Part shown: piece by piece, positions 11,995 through 23,856 of the stretch
Position numbering within the stretch: the stretch's first letter is position 1
Layout: each line of letters begins with the position of its first letter
NCBI GenBank assembly: GCA_025267735.1
Contig: CM046307.1
Span: forward strand, 34,029,231 to 34,093,230
Source of the DNA: Mactra quadrangularis
Lineage: Eukaryota > Mollusca > Bivalvia > Venerida > Mactridae
Length of the DNA stretch: 64,000 nucleotides
Direction: 5' to 3'
The notes under the pieces: generated by a model
The model's database searches: none
Seen by the model: only the letters and a program-made list of their open reading frames with translations
What the model was told of the DNA's origin: nothing
Translations under genes and position numbers: made by a program

Positions 11995-12869
11995 GTAAAT
12001 GTTTTATAGAAAACCGTTCATGCGAACAAGGTCAAATTATACATTGAAATATTGGGTTTTTTGTGCAAAATAGCGAGTTTTAGAATTCCGATCTCATCAT
12101 ATAATACAATTGCACAACCAGCGTTATAAACACATTCGAACAATTTTTATTTCTATGATTTTTAGACTTGACTCAGTCTAGATTAATATTCATACTTACT
12201 TTCAAACTTTTATTTATTGCACACAACTTTACGAAGCAATTCGAGTAGTATTCTCTGCACAACATTAATGTAACCTGATTTTTCCCTTTTTCGTCTTTTG
12301 TCGATTGTGAGGAAAATAACATGGTAAATATTTTCTTTCGAAAAAAGAAATTCAGCGTTCTCCGCACGAATTTTATATATTTTTGGCAAGTATCTGTCAA
12401 AAAATGACGAGGTCATAACTTTACATAGTCTAAGTTATTCCTGTCGAGTTTTTCAATATTTTCCCCTTTCACTTGGCCATCATGTGGAAATCAAGAAAAA
12501 CGCGATTGGTTTCGACCAGTTATAGACTCTTTCAATGAAATGACTTATTCAATTTACTTAATTTTTGAACCACTTTTCACGCAAATGAAAAGAATACTAC
12601 AAATACCTACTTGATATCTTGGAATTGTGCGATGAATGCAACCAAATATAAGAAGCGCTTTGTATTAATACAGCCTAGTTATTTAACTATTTATATAAAA
12701 TTAAAAAGTCATGCAGAAAATGTAATGATAAATATAAAAAAAAAGGATGTTTAATTTCAAAATGGATTTGCGCATGATTAATTGACAGACGTGTATATAC
12801 TACAATCCATTGACTGTTATAACACAATTTAATCGATAGGACTACGATGACGTCACACACACGATAGAT

Positions 12870-13169
12870 TTATTTATTTATTTATTTATTTATTGGAGTT
12901 AACGCCGTATCAACACAATTTAGGTCATTTCACGGCGTCCAGCGCACCTAACCTAGCTTTCCTGGACAATTGTCTATAACCAGTACTCACCTACCCTTCC
13001 ACAAGGCCGGAAACTTCTCCATATTATCTAATCAATGGAGGAAAATCGACATTATTGTCAAATTTTCATGGAAGGGTATAACCTCCCCGGGTGGGATTCG
13101 AACCCGCACCCCCTCGGGCACGAGTATCCAAATCCCGGCGCGCTACCGACTGCGCTATCGACCCGGGTT
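12870..13169 (-). repeat. Young tRNA-derived SINE, complete, with 12-bp target duplication
   Basis: Read on the minus strand, a tRNA-like head carries an A box (TAGCGCAGTCGG at 13146-13157) and a consensus B box (GGGTTCGAATCCC at 13093-13105). A ~170-bp body and a 3' domain containing GACGCCGTGAAATGACC and ACGGCGTTAACTCC follow, ending in an (AAAT)n tail. Both flanks carry CACACGATAGAT (12858-12869 and 13170-13181), a clear target-site duplication. It is not a functional tRNA gene: the anticodon arm and acceptor are not tRNA-like and the transcript would run on into the body. Older relatives lie at 38530-38790 and 40760-40880. Confidence 0.9.
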
Positions 13170-13344
13170 CACACGATAGATAAGCGATGCTGTACTATCG
13201 GCTAAATTTATACAGGTTTAAATCAGAGTTAAATATCTCGATGTATACATTGTTTACATGCCATAAACGTGGGTGTATGCTTAGATACACTAGAAATACG
13301 TAATATATCGATGTTTAATCGTTTTTTGTGTCCTTCGATAAATT

Positions 13345-14625
13345 TGACCTTTAAACTTGACCCAGGGGCCCCAAAACCAATAGGGAACATCCTTGACACA
13401 TGGGCTACTTTCACATGAAATTTAGTGAACCTAAATGCAGTCATTGTTGAGTTATAATCCGGACAATGTTTTTCAATATGATGCCCCTGTGACCTTGACC
13501 TATGACCCTGGGGCCCCAAAACCAATAGGGCATATCCTTGATACATGGGCTACTCTCACATAAAATTTGGTGAACCTAGGTACAATCGTTGTTGAGTTAT
13601 TGTCCGGACAAGGTATTTCAATATGATGCCTCTGTGACCTTGACCTTTGACCCAGGGGCCCCAAAACCAGTAGGGCATATTCTTGATACATGGGCTACTC
13701 TCACATAAAATTTAATCAACCTAGGTACATTGGTGGTTCAGTTATTGTCTAGACAAGATTTTCATTGTTTGCCATTTTGACTTTATTAACATAATGAATG
13801 AACATTTGAAGTTACAGCTTGGTAATTTGATATCTTCTGGTTGAAGGTTTAAACTAGACCCAGGGGCCCCAATACCAATAGAGGAACATTCTTGACACAT
13901 GGGCTACTCTCACATGAAATTTGGTGAACCTAGGTACAGTCATTGTTGAGTTATCACCTGGACAATGTTTTTCAATATGATGCCACTGTGACCTTGACCT
14001 TTGACCCAGGGGCCCCAAAACCTATAGGGCATAACCTTGACACATGGGCTACTCTCACATAAATTTTGGTGAACCTAGGTACATTGGTGGTACAGTTATT
14101 GTTTGGACTAGGTTTTTCCATATGATGCCTCTGTGACCTTGACCTTTAGGCCTGGGGCTCAAAAACCTGTAGGGAACATCCTTGACACGAGGGCTACCAT
14201 TCCATAAAATTTTGTGAACCTGAACCTAGGTACAGTGGTTGATGAGTTATTGTCCGAACAAAGTTTTTCAATATGATGCCTCTGTGACCTTGACCTTTGA
14301 CCCAGGAGCCCCAAAACCAATAAGGAACATCTTTGACACATGGGCTACTCTTACAAAAAATTTGGTGAACCTAGGTACATTGGTGGTTCAGTTATTGTCC
14401 GGACAAGTTTTACCTATTTTACGTCCCAGTGACCTTGACCTTTGACCCTAGGGTCTCAAAATCAATAGGGAACTTCCTCCACCCAAGGGCTATCCACACA
14501 TAAAATTAAAGGAACCTAGGTACATCCTTTCTTGAGTTATCATCCGGACAAGCTATTGTCCACGGACGGACAGACGGACAACATCATAACATAATACGTC
14601 CATTTTTTCAAAACAGGCGTATAAA
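13345..14625 (-). mobile_element. Bivalve GACCTTGACC tandem-repeat element, right part
   Basis: Seven or more consecutive units follow, then the unique end GGACGGACAGACGGACA ... TTTTTTCAAAACAGGCGTAT, the complement of the start of the copy at 58824. A secondary block, CATTTTGACTTTATTAACAT, occurs both here (about 13775) and at about 10325, showing a higher-order unit. The reading frames that stay open over several hundred bases are repeat by-products. Confidence 0.75.
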
Positions 14626-14639
14626 ATAATTATCAAGTT

Positions 14640-15440
14640 ATGTTCTTTTTAGTAGAGTAGATGTAGTACTGATGAATAAGCATATTAATTGTCATTTGAA
14701 TACCTTGAAGAGTATTGAAAATATTTCACTTCAAAGGACTTTCACCCTAATTAAAAAGTTGGAAAGGGGCACAACTCCAAAATAATTCATCAATGGTTAA
14801 GTCACATTGTAGTCGACTAGGTGTAGTACTGATGAAAAAGTGTACTAACTTTTTTTCAAACAAAACTTTAACCTCAAACATTGATTATAAAGGGAAATGA
14901 CTTGGAAAGTGATTTATCCACAGTTATGTCCCTTTAGAGACAGATAGATGAAGAACTGATGAGTAAGCATTATAATTTTCATTCAAATATATTTGTAAGT
15001 ACTAAATAAATCCCATTAGAACAAATTTTAATTCTAAATTTTAAAGTACAAAAGGGCAATAACTCATAAAAATAATTCATCCACAGTTACGTCCCTTCAT
15101 ACCGGTGTCGATATAGTACCGACAAATAAGTATACAAACTTTAAGTCAAATATCTTGATCAGTATTGAAGATTATCTACATAGGAAAAACTTTAACTTCA
15201 TATTCTGCAATTTTCTAAGTATAAAAGGGCAATAACTCAAAAAATAGTTCATCCACAGTTATCCCCTTTCACAGCAGGGTTAATATTGTCCCACTAAATA
15301 AGTATACCAACTTTCAATAAAATAACTTGGATAGTGATGAAGATATAAGAGTTTCAAAAAACTTTAACCAGAAAACCAACGCCAACGCCGACGCAAAAGT
15401 GATAGCAATAGCTCTTATTTTCTTCGAAAAGTCGAGCTAA
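14640..15440. repeat. Tandem array of ~150-160-bp units with AAAGGGCAATAACTC motif
   Basis: About five diverged units, each with a form of GTAGTACTGATGAATAAG, AAAAGGGCAATAACTC and TCATCCACAGTTATGTCCC. The array ends at a conserved-looking tail with an internal hairpin, TAGCTC...CTTCGAAAAG...GAGCTA. This resembles the tandem-core interspersed elements known from bivalves; the assignment is by recognition only. Confidence 0.7.
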
Positions 15441-17100
15441 AAATCATGCTGTACGAAATAAACATTTCACAATAACATTCGTACATTTCATATTACCTTT
15501 TTGAAGATGAATATTTTTTACTTAAATACATGGTGGGACTATATATAAATATACCTCACTAATAAAAAGTGGTAGTCCAGTCAATACAGCTTTTGACCTA
15601 GACAAAATTGCAACAGAATATATAATTATACTATGCGAAAGACCATCAATGAAATAACACACACAAAAAAGTTGCACTCCGAATAAAGAGGGGAAAGTGA
15701 TGAAAAATGAATTTTAAATAATGCATTTTCTACTTATATTACAAGGCGCTGCAACGCTTCCGTACTTCTGTCCCGCAGTGAATATAGCTTTTGGGTCACA
15801 AAAAGTAATGGATGCCTGTAGTATTTTGCTTCTGAGTTGACTTTCCGATGTGAACATATACACCTATATTTAATATATTTCATATATGACAATAAATTAA
15901 TTAAAAATACCGTTTTTGGTGACGACCTTGACAAATAGAAATATTTTACTACGGTAGCGCGTTAGGACCAAAATTGATCATGTTTAGTGTTAAATTTGTG
16001 TCACGATATTTTTGTTGTCTGAGTGCTGAGAACGAAACTTTAAACTCCCCAAATTAATGTTATCTCATAAAATTGTTTAAAAAAAACGAGATGATAACCA
16101 AGTTAAGCTTAATTCACTTGATATATTATTTGTTTCATTTACTCATGAAAATAGCATCACACTATATATTTGAGCTTAAACGATTTTACTTTCATGTGTA
16201 TGAGTTACGTATAGCTTTTCCTACGTCATTATTTAAAGTTATAAACTGTTATTGGGTTTGTTGTGCCACCCTACTAATCTGTTTGACGAAAACATTGTCT
16301 TCAAGTCTGACAAAGTAAGGAAAGTCGAGAACGGGACTTGGCTAAATTTAAAAAAGTCCCATGCTGTGTTTACTTCTCTATCTTTCATGCATACCTTAAT
16401 TGGATGCCTGACAGCTTTAACATCATTTACATTGTATAATCAGTAATTTTAAAACTTCCTAGAACTTACACAGAGTTCAAAGAAGCCGTTCAAATATATA
16501 TAAACATCACAAAGGAAGTAGACATCAAAACTGGCGAGAGATCATAATGCTCTATTGTTCATCATGAATTGGCCACACGAACCTCCCTTTGCAATAGTTT
16601 GCTACTAAAGTAGTCAATGCAACATCGTGCGTGCAAAATTAAAAGAGACTTTTAAACATTTGACGCAATATGAAAAGACAACACAGTATTAAATCCATGT
16701 GAGTAGGGATGTGAGTCTGTTAATGGAAATGTTCAGCCTGTAAAGACTAAGTTATAGTCTGTCCCTGAAGATATCTTAAAGTGATTCGATGACGGACTTG
16801 TGTGTTCAATCATTTGCACAGTATTAAGATCTAGTTAAGCCTCTGATAGCGAAAATACCGACAGTGACAATGATCAAAAGCTAAACCTCAGGTTATAAAA
16901 AACAGAACGTAACTAAATCCATTCCGTAACAAATGTATACTGTTACAACATTTCATATGTAAAAACAGTAACAAAAGTAACAAATGATATTTTAAATATT
17001 TATTTATGTAATACCTATTATTCATCTGTATTACATACGCGTAATAGCATGAATGACAACACTTGTTTGGAAGCATATGTTGACTATTAAATCTGCTTTT
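15441..17100. other. COA7 intronic sequence without recognised features
   Basis: Short ORFs on both strands (for example 16073-16318) lack any family signature and have AT-driven composition. No TIR or SINE boxes were seen. Confidence 0.4.
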
Positions 17101-17114
17101 GTAATCGATACACG

Positions 17115-17345
17115 AGAAGCTGATTCCAAAAATTCATAGTTTCAGGTATTGTGTTGGTACTTAAATCACATTAGTTCATTAAATGATAATTACATTCATA
17201 TCAATGACATTTAAACACTTTTTAGACACATTAATTTTTGTAGTAAACTAAAAGTTGTAATCAATTATGATTTTTGAAAATTGTATACGATCTGATTCCA
17301 AAAATTCGCACTTTTAGATATTATTTTAGTACTTTTATCCCAAAA
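17115..17345. repeat. Two-copy direct repeat, ~170-bp period
   Basis: CTGATTCCAAAAATTC occurs at about 17120 and 17291, each followed by a similar GATATT...TAGTACTT stretch. This is an old local duplication. Confidence 0.5.
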
Positions 17346-17378
17346 CTGAACAATTATGTCTCTTATTTATTATTGTTA

Positions 17379-17618
17379 TAGTTCTATTACATTAACCTGT
17401 CACAACTTGAATAATTACACACTCACTGAATGTGTTATTATTTAACCTCTTTTAAAACATTGAGCCACAAATCCATATAAATTATTTATAATCTAACTAC
17501 ATGTATATATGCTACGATTTTGAATATATGAGAAATAACAAATTCGAAAGGGTTAAAAATAATAGATTCAGTGACCGTGTTATTATTCAAGTTGTGAAAG
17601 GTTATTGTAATAGAACTA
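17379..17618. mobile_element. 240-bp MITE with TA target duplication
   Basis: TAGTTCTATTACATTAACCT at the left is mirrored by AGGTTATTGTAATAGAACTA at the right. The arms stay complementary for about 70 bp (CACAACTTGAATAAT..., CACTGAAT...). TA flanks both ends (17377-17378, 17619-17620), consistent with a Tc1/mariner-type or related integrase. Confidence 0.8.
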
Positions 17619-17734
17619 TATACTAATTATAGTACAAGCACTAGTTATAGTACAAACGCATGAAAGAAAAAAAACTCAAAACTGATTTTTTTGAATTTTG
17701 TATTTAAAAAGAATTTGAATAATAAGTTGTTTTT

Positions 17735-17865
17735 TTACAATTGTTTTCATTCGTAAATGATAATAGATAGTTATAAAGGGAGCTAATCCAAAATGGTTTT
17801 TCATTTGTATATGATAATAGATAGTTGTAAAGGGAGCTAATCCACACACATTTTTGTTCATGTTC
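17735..17865. repeat. Two-copy ~60-bp tandem repeat
   Basis: ATGATAATAGATAGTT followed by AAAGGGAGCTAATCCA is repeated once with few changes. Confidence 0.7.
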
Positions 17866-18788
17866 AACGTTTTTGTCCAAAAAAGGACTTTTCCCTCGAA
17901 TTTTTGAGTGCAACTTTTTTTTTGATACTACTATGAATACGAACTTTCACACAGTACAAAAATAAATTCTGTAGCAATTTTGTCTAGGTTAGCCTAATTT
18001 TTTAGCTGTATTGACTGGACTATGGAGTATTGACCAGGGTAGAAAGTGGAGCATTTAGAAATCATCTGGGAATAAATGACATAGTGGAGAAATGACCGTA
18101 AGCCAGCGATAACAGGTGGGTGGGATGACGTTACATTCGCAAACTTGTCAAAACGTCTTGAATGGTAGGGCTTGAAATGCACGTTTGCTAGAGCTATGTA
18201 ATTGGTTGCTTTATTATTAATCATTGTTTTTAATTCATAAGGTATGATCAACATAGAATAAGTTGAATGTTAATGAAAAATCAATTTAAACCTAAAAAAA
18301 AAACTTTGAAAACTTTCTTTGTTTACACATCAAATTTTTATAGATAATGCAATTTTTAACGTTCATTCACCATGGTGAAGTTGATTTTGTAAGCTATATT
18401 TTGATTGGTCAATCGATTTTCTGCATTGAAAGCGTGCTCTACCATACCTCATCAAAATGATGAAAATTCGTGTTCATTGCATGTGAACGTTTCATTTAAT
18501 GGCGACATGAGTTGTTTTCAATCATCCTTTATGCAGGGTTCTTGTAATTTTTTTTTTCAAGAAAAAAATGAAATCATTGATTAACAATTACTCTTTCAAT
18601 ACATGTTTTTATTTTTGTCCATAATAAAATTAAATTTCGCGCTTAAACTTTAGTATAAAACCCAAAAAATAGTGTCGACATCATGACAACGTCACATCAC
18701 CTGAACCCCCTACTATATACATGTACCACCAAACAGTGTTTTGGGGGGATAATTAATAGAAAATTTCATTCTAGAATAATATACTTAC

Positions 18789-18935
18789 TCCCCCTCTTCC
18801 CATTTGACAACAACTGTCCATACATAAAACAGCTTTCACCATAATTCTTCTTAAAACAATTTTCTTCAAAAAGTTCTAAAGCTTTGGTGAAATTTTTACG
18901 TCTCAACTGATAAAAGCTTGCTAAATCATGGCAGG
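18789..18935 (-). CDS. COA7: COA7 internal exon (Sel1 repeat)
   Basis: An internal exon of 147 nt encodes about 48 residues, beginning CHDLASFYQLRRKNFTKALE and continuing through FEENCFKKNYGESCFMYG. This is a Sel1 repeat with the paired cysteines of COA7 (human counterpart: CYRL... through SCYKLGAYY). The acceptor (TTTTTCAG) and donor (GTAAGT, read on minus) are good. The exon ends with one base of a split codon, which the two leading bases of the exon at 7747 complete, so the frame runs on without a shift. The intron between them is 11,041 bp. By comparison with the ~231-residue human protein, roughly the first 35 residues are missing. That exon should lie at higher coordinates and was not found. 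Confidence 0.88.
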
Positions 18936-18989
18936 CTGAAAAAAATATGTATGTATATGATTTAACGCCAGAGAATATGAAACAAATGC

Positions 18990-19165
18990 ATGAACATAAA
19001 TTTGGCAGACTCGGCAGACACAGCAGAGGAAATGATCCTTCTGCTGTGTCTGCTGGCAGAAGGATTAAACAACAGTAGAAGGGTAAATCTTTCTGCTGGG
19101 TCTGTTGGCAGAAGGATTGAATTATAACAGAAAGATCAAACCTTCTGCTGAGTCTGTTAGAAGAA
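18990..19165. repeat. Minisatellite of CTTCTGCTG..TCTGTTGGCAGAAGG units
   Basis: Three diverged units of about 55-60 bp contain CTGCTGNGTCTG and GGCAGAAGGATT. The first unit is also palindromic (CAGACACAGCAGAGG / CCTTCTGCTGTGTCTG). It lies just upstream of COA7 exon 2 in the intron. Confidence 0.75.
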
Positions 19166-20300
19166 AGAAAACATTACAGTGGAAAAATAAATAAAAATAA
19201 AAACATATACAAGAAATAAATCAACAATAACAACAACGCGAGAGTAGAATGTAGCCCTATCGTCGGATGTCATTTAATGTTACAACTGATATCCTTCTGC
19301 TGTTAATCAAAGCGTGTTTTCTAATCATTACACAAATTCATTCACATAATTAAACAGGCCATAGAACAAGCTTTCTTTTGGTGTATAAGTGTGTGAACAA
19401 CTCGTTTTAATTTGGACAAAAGATAAGTTTTAAATTGAAGTATGAAAGTTCGCCCTATGACAGTTTGGTTCGATTTTTTTTCATTACAAATGCCCAAATA
19501 TATGCTGATTACCGAGTCTTATTTTAAACCATAATTTTGACAAAATATGTGATATTATACATCCTTTTATGTGTCTTGTTGTTTTAGTTGAAGCTAGTTA
19601 CTTAAACCTTTTATAATTTAGAAGTTACTCATGTTTGCTGGTAATTAATACCATATTTCTGGACATAGAGGCTGTATATATGATTTATGTTTCACTGCTT
19701 ACCATATGTTTATAAATGTTGATGTTTCTACGCGAAATTTGCCTATAAAGAATCTGTTGACGTTGCTGATAAGATACATAAATACAAAACAATACTAGTG
19801 TGTGTATTTTACAAGTTTTATGTTATTCACAGTATGTACATACATTGGTAACGTACGTATGTTACCGTTTGACAAAGTTAAAACTTTTTATCAAAACACA
19901 TTGAAATTTGCTCACTAAGGAATACCAATGTAAATTTCTACCAAGAAATAAATACAAGTATCTAATAATGTTTAACTTTGGAAATAAACGGTGTTAATTT
20001 TACTAATTTTAACTTATTAATATGTATGAAAATAGAGTATGAACTTTAGTACTCAGTTTAGTATTTTTTGCGATTGCATTTCATCATTTTATTATCAGAA
20101 AATGTTAATCCAAGATCAAAACAATCGTATTTCAAACAATGTTAGGTCTATTGTATTGTTTATTATTGTTAATTTGACTTCATCTAGTCTGTAAGTGTTA
20201 CTTGTAAATAAGTTCAAATAAAATGGTGCACTGCATCAGTAAAGAACATTTCTTACAGCTGTTTTTCACCAAAAAGTCATCAACTTTGAGCACTTACGAA
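19166..20300. other. AT-rich intronic sequence, nothing recognised
   Basis: Only a small palindrome, GTAACGTACGTATGTTAC near 19850, stands out. The missing first exon of COA7 is not evident here. Confidence 0.4.
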
Positions 20301-21387
20301 AAAATAAATATTCGGTCCATGTATTTTCAGGAAAGCTCGGAAAATCAGGAAAGTCATAAAAAATGTTTAGTGTTATTTAAATTGGGTTTAGAATGAAAAT
20401 TACTAGCTTTATGAGTTAAAAAACTCATATCAATGATTATTAACATGCCATCAAATTTGCGTGTTGGGGATATAATAATGTGCATAATGTATAATATTTC
20501 ATAAGACATACTTGTATTCTTTATTTATTAAATTTAACTCAGCTATGATTCTTTTTCGGGAAAGTACGCAACACAGCATTTAGACAGCATCATTAGTTTT
20601 TTTAAATCAACATACATAGTAATAAGTTACATACTGGTTTAATTAGTTTAGTTCATTGTAATTAATTATGTTATTAACACATTTAACCAAACTTACTACC
20701 CTTTAATAAAAGTATATAGCACCTAATCGATAATCTTGTTTTTCTCCCCACAATTAACTAATACAATGTTCAATTACAGTCCAACTTGTGCTAACGGCCA
20801 CCTCCGAATAGCGGGCACCTGCCGACAGCGGCCATTTAGATTTCCCCCCGACCGAAAACGCTCTTAAAAAGGCCGTGAATAACGGCCACCTGTCGTCTGC
20901 GACCGCGGCCAGTTTAGAACTGTGAACAACGGCCAGACGATTGTTTGATGACAGTATTTCGTATAAAGGCGATTTCGAAAGCAGGCCGCCATTTTTGTTA
21001 AAGTTAAGCTAAAAACCAGTAATCCGATTTTTTCCGGATTTTTCGTATACAAACCATCTCGAGTACTATTTTATTAGTTATAATCAAGCTGTAGACAATT
21101 TTCTCGTCACCTTATTATAAAAATAAGTTAATGTATCCTTTTATTGTTAAATTTATTTGTAAATCGGGAGTAAATTACATCATGTGATGACACTTTGTTA
21201 ATTAGTTTTGAATGTTTGGAGACTCTACTAGGTTTGTTTTTCACACGTCCGGCAGTTAGATAAATGTTTGTGACACGCTGTTAATTCCTAAATTTGTTCA
21301 ACTGTGACCGTTGTATACAGGTAATTTGACAACTGGGATAAGATAGAAAGACTATACAAAAGGTCAGAGTATATAGTGAGAATTTGT

Positions 21388-23856
21388 ATTCGACTCGATC
21401 AAGCTCGATCTATACAAATTTTGAAATTTTGTGTTTATTTCACAATATACTTATAGTTTAACATACTATTTATGAATTATTGAACTCTATAATTAATATT
21501 TTAAAATAATTTGATGGATTTTAGTTTTTATACTTGAAAATCAATCATAGACTAAATTGAAAAATAGATCTATACTTATAGATCTTTAAATTTTTTTGGA
21601 ATCTTGACATTTAATCAGTCAAATTTACTTAGTAAATTTACTTGTAAAAATTAGATCATGTAGACTCATACATGGTCTGTTTTTTCTACAAAATAAAGTT
21701 AGGACTTCCCAATGAGGTGATCTTCCCTAGGTAACAAGGCTGAGTTAACACTTAGTGGGAGAGCAACCTGGCTTACCACTAGCTGCTAGGTGTCTGAACG
21801 GTGGAGCGGGCCGCGATCGCTGCATCCTGGTGGCGCCGGCGGGGCATCTAAGGGCTTACGCTCAATGTGCCACTTGTGCCACTGGGAGGTAGGGGTTGGG
21901 GCCCGGCCCCAATTCTACAGTCCTGTATTCCAGTGCCACCATGACATATGTTTTGTTTTCTGTCTAGATTGGGTCACCTCTATAATCCCAAAACAAGTAT
22001 ACACCATGTGGGTGGGATGGGGCACCTGGGGCGGATTCGTCTGCAGTAATACGCAGCGAATCCCGCCTCTTTTGCCTTGTCCCTCCAACAATCTGTCCGA
22101 CATCATACATAAATAGACCCCTCATATAGGGCTTTCAACAAATTATGTTAAACACTGGACCTGATTTTGGCGGCTGGTCATGACATACTCCCAGTGGTGA
22201 TGATCTTACTCCACACTGGGAGGTGTTAGCCCTATGGCCAGCCGCTAACAAAAGGCCTCCTATCCTTTTCCTTATGTTTTTTATTTTTAAATATGTGTTA
22301 TCACATATTGCACCACCCCAGCAATACTAACCGGATAGTCTTCGTCTCCAGTGTTGTATCTAAGTGACATGTGTTACAATTCATACCTGGGGCCAAGGGC
22401 TATCTGGTTTAGATCTATTGCTAGTTAGACCGGTCTGAATCTACTGGTCTACCACTCAGCAATCTATCTTATTCTAGATTAAGTGTTCTGTGCTGTGGTA
22501 CCCGTGGGGGTCATTGTCTTCCCGGGGCCACAGGGCATTACAGACAAAAATATGTATAAATTAGAGGCGGCCCGATCAACTCAAATCTAATGAATTCATA
22601 TTTGGGACGTTCAACAACATCGATTGTTTATAGATTTTCATCTTATTTTTAACTATTTTGTTGTTGATTACTTAGTTTCTCTCACTCGATGATTTAAGAT
22701 ATTTTATTGCACATAGTGTATATAAGTTTGATTTTTAAACGTTACTTTGTATTTTTTAAGACAATTTTTTATAGGCCCTAATAAGGAAACCGTTGGTTAT
22801 TACAAATAGTGAGTTGTTGATATATTATTTACTTACAATTACTTAATTGGTATATTATTTTAACATTATTTATTATTTCTTTTAACTACCTATTTTAACA
22901 TTACCGAGTGAGAGCATGCCCAATTCCATTACCCCCCCCCCCCACCCACCTTTATATATAGTGACACACAGAAATATGGAAATATTTTTAGTCTTGATAT
23001 GATTATCTTTTAAGTTTTGTCATTATACATTTTGTTAGTTTTAGATTAATATAGTGTTTTACATATATATAATATAGTAAATTGTCTTAGGACAACATAG
23101 TAGAATAGGGTTAGAGAGACAATTCAAAATTGTGGGTTTTATTTTAGATAATACAATATACGTATGTCGATTACATTTTCACCGTCACACTCGGCTATCT
23201 TATGATACCCGAATGATACTTGGTCACAGTTTTTTACAAAACTCCGCATTATAACAAAAATAATAATGTGGAAGTTTCTAAGGTTAGCACATCAGGCCGC
23301 CCAACCAGCTTTAGATATGGACTTAAAATCTAAGCCATTCTATAAGCTTTGGTTACATCCCTCCCAAACACCTTAAAACAGAGAAATCTTAAGGTTTTGT
23401 GATAGTAATATCTAGTTGGGAATGAAATGAAGGTTGAACCTCTTTCATTTACAAATTTAGCCCCTACAAGGTTACCTACTGAAAACTTAGCCAGTTCTTG
23501 AGAATTCTATTTTTATCTGTGATATAATTTATTAACTATAGTCTTAATATTTTTAATATAGATTTATATATTTTTGTAAATAGAAATTAAATTATAGAAT
23601 TTTTATCTTAGATTTTTACATTGTTAACTAAGGGTAAGAATACACGCATACAGCCCTTTTCAGGGCTTCTTATAAACAGAATGTATGTGAGTGGCCCTTG
23701 TAAGGGCCTCTTACTCCTTATATTTATATTTTTGCATTTCATTCAAATTAGTAATTTAAAAATAGATTTTTGATACCATGGGTCGATAAGTCGGTTAAAA
23801 CATTTTTTTGTAAATAACCGACGCTATAAACAACCACACTTGACTTGACTTGACTT
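21388..23856 (+). mobile_element. Retroposon-like insertion (2.47 kb) with (TTGAC)n tail and 10-12-bp target duplication
   Basis: It is flanked by GAGAATTTGT on both sides (21378-21387; 23857-23866), extendable to 12 bp. The downstream copy of the duplicated host sequence (about 24137) shows the unoccupied site. The 3' end is a short pentanucleotide run (CTTGACTTGACTTGACTT), as in many non-LTR retrotransposons. There is no reverse transcriptase; the interior includes a GC-richer block at 21790-22550. It is therefore either a 5'-truncated LINE showing only 3' UTR or a non-autonomous relative. Orientation is inferred from the tail. Confidence 0.75.
22170..22245. repeat. Strong hairpin inside the retroposon
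   Basis: GCGGCTGGTCATG pairs with CTATGGCCAGCCGC, and inside it CTCCCAGTG pairs with CACTGGGAG. This is the best RNA-foldable segment in the window and lies in the GC-rich part of the element. Confidence 0.75.

Larger units (their letters stand above)
10412..13344. other. About 2.9-kb interruption of the GACCTTGACC element
   Basis: The tandem units stop inside a GGTTTAAAGTTC context at about 10412 and resume at TTTAAACTTGACCCAGG near 13345. An uninterrupted equivalent is seen at 13845-13866. The interruption carries an inverted pair, TGACGTCATCGTAGTCCTA at 10590 and its complement at about 12836, but its outer ends do not match as TIRs. A young SINE lies inside it. No transposase-like ORF was seen. 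Confidence 0.45.

Noticed and set aside
13082..13168. tRNA gene with intact A and B boxes on the minus strand
   Set aside because: It is the head of a SINE: it continues into a repeat body and tail and is flanked by a target duplication. It does not fold as a tRNA.
13229..14445. Overlapping ORFs of 60-105 codons on both strands with similar peptides
   Set aside because: They are in-frame readings of the GACCTTGACC tandem units; the same peptide recurs with each unit and no start, splice or domain supports a gene.
21790..22116. 108-codon GC-rich ORF
   Set aside because: It lies within the retroposon insertion, overlaps a minus-strand ORF of similar openness and has no recognised domain.
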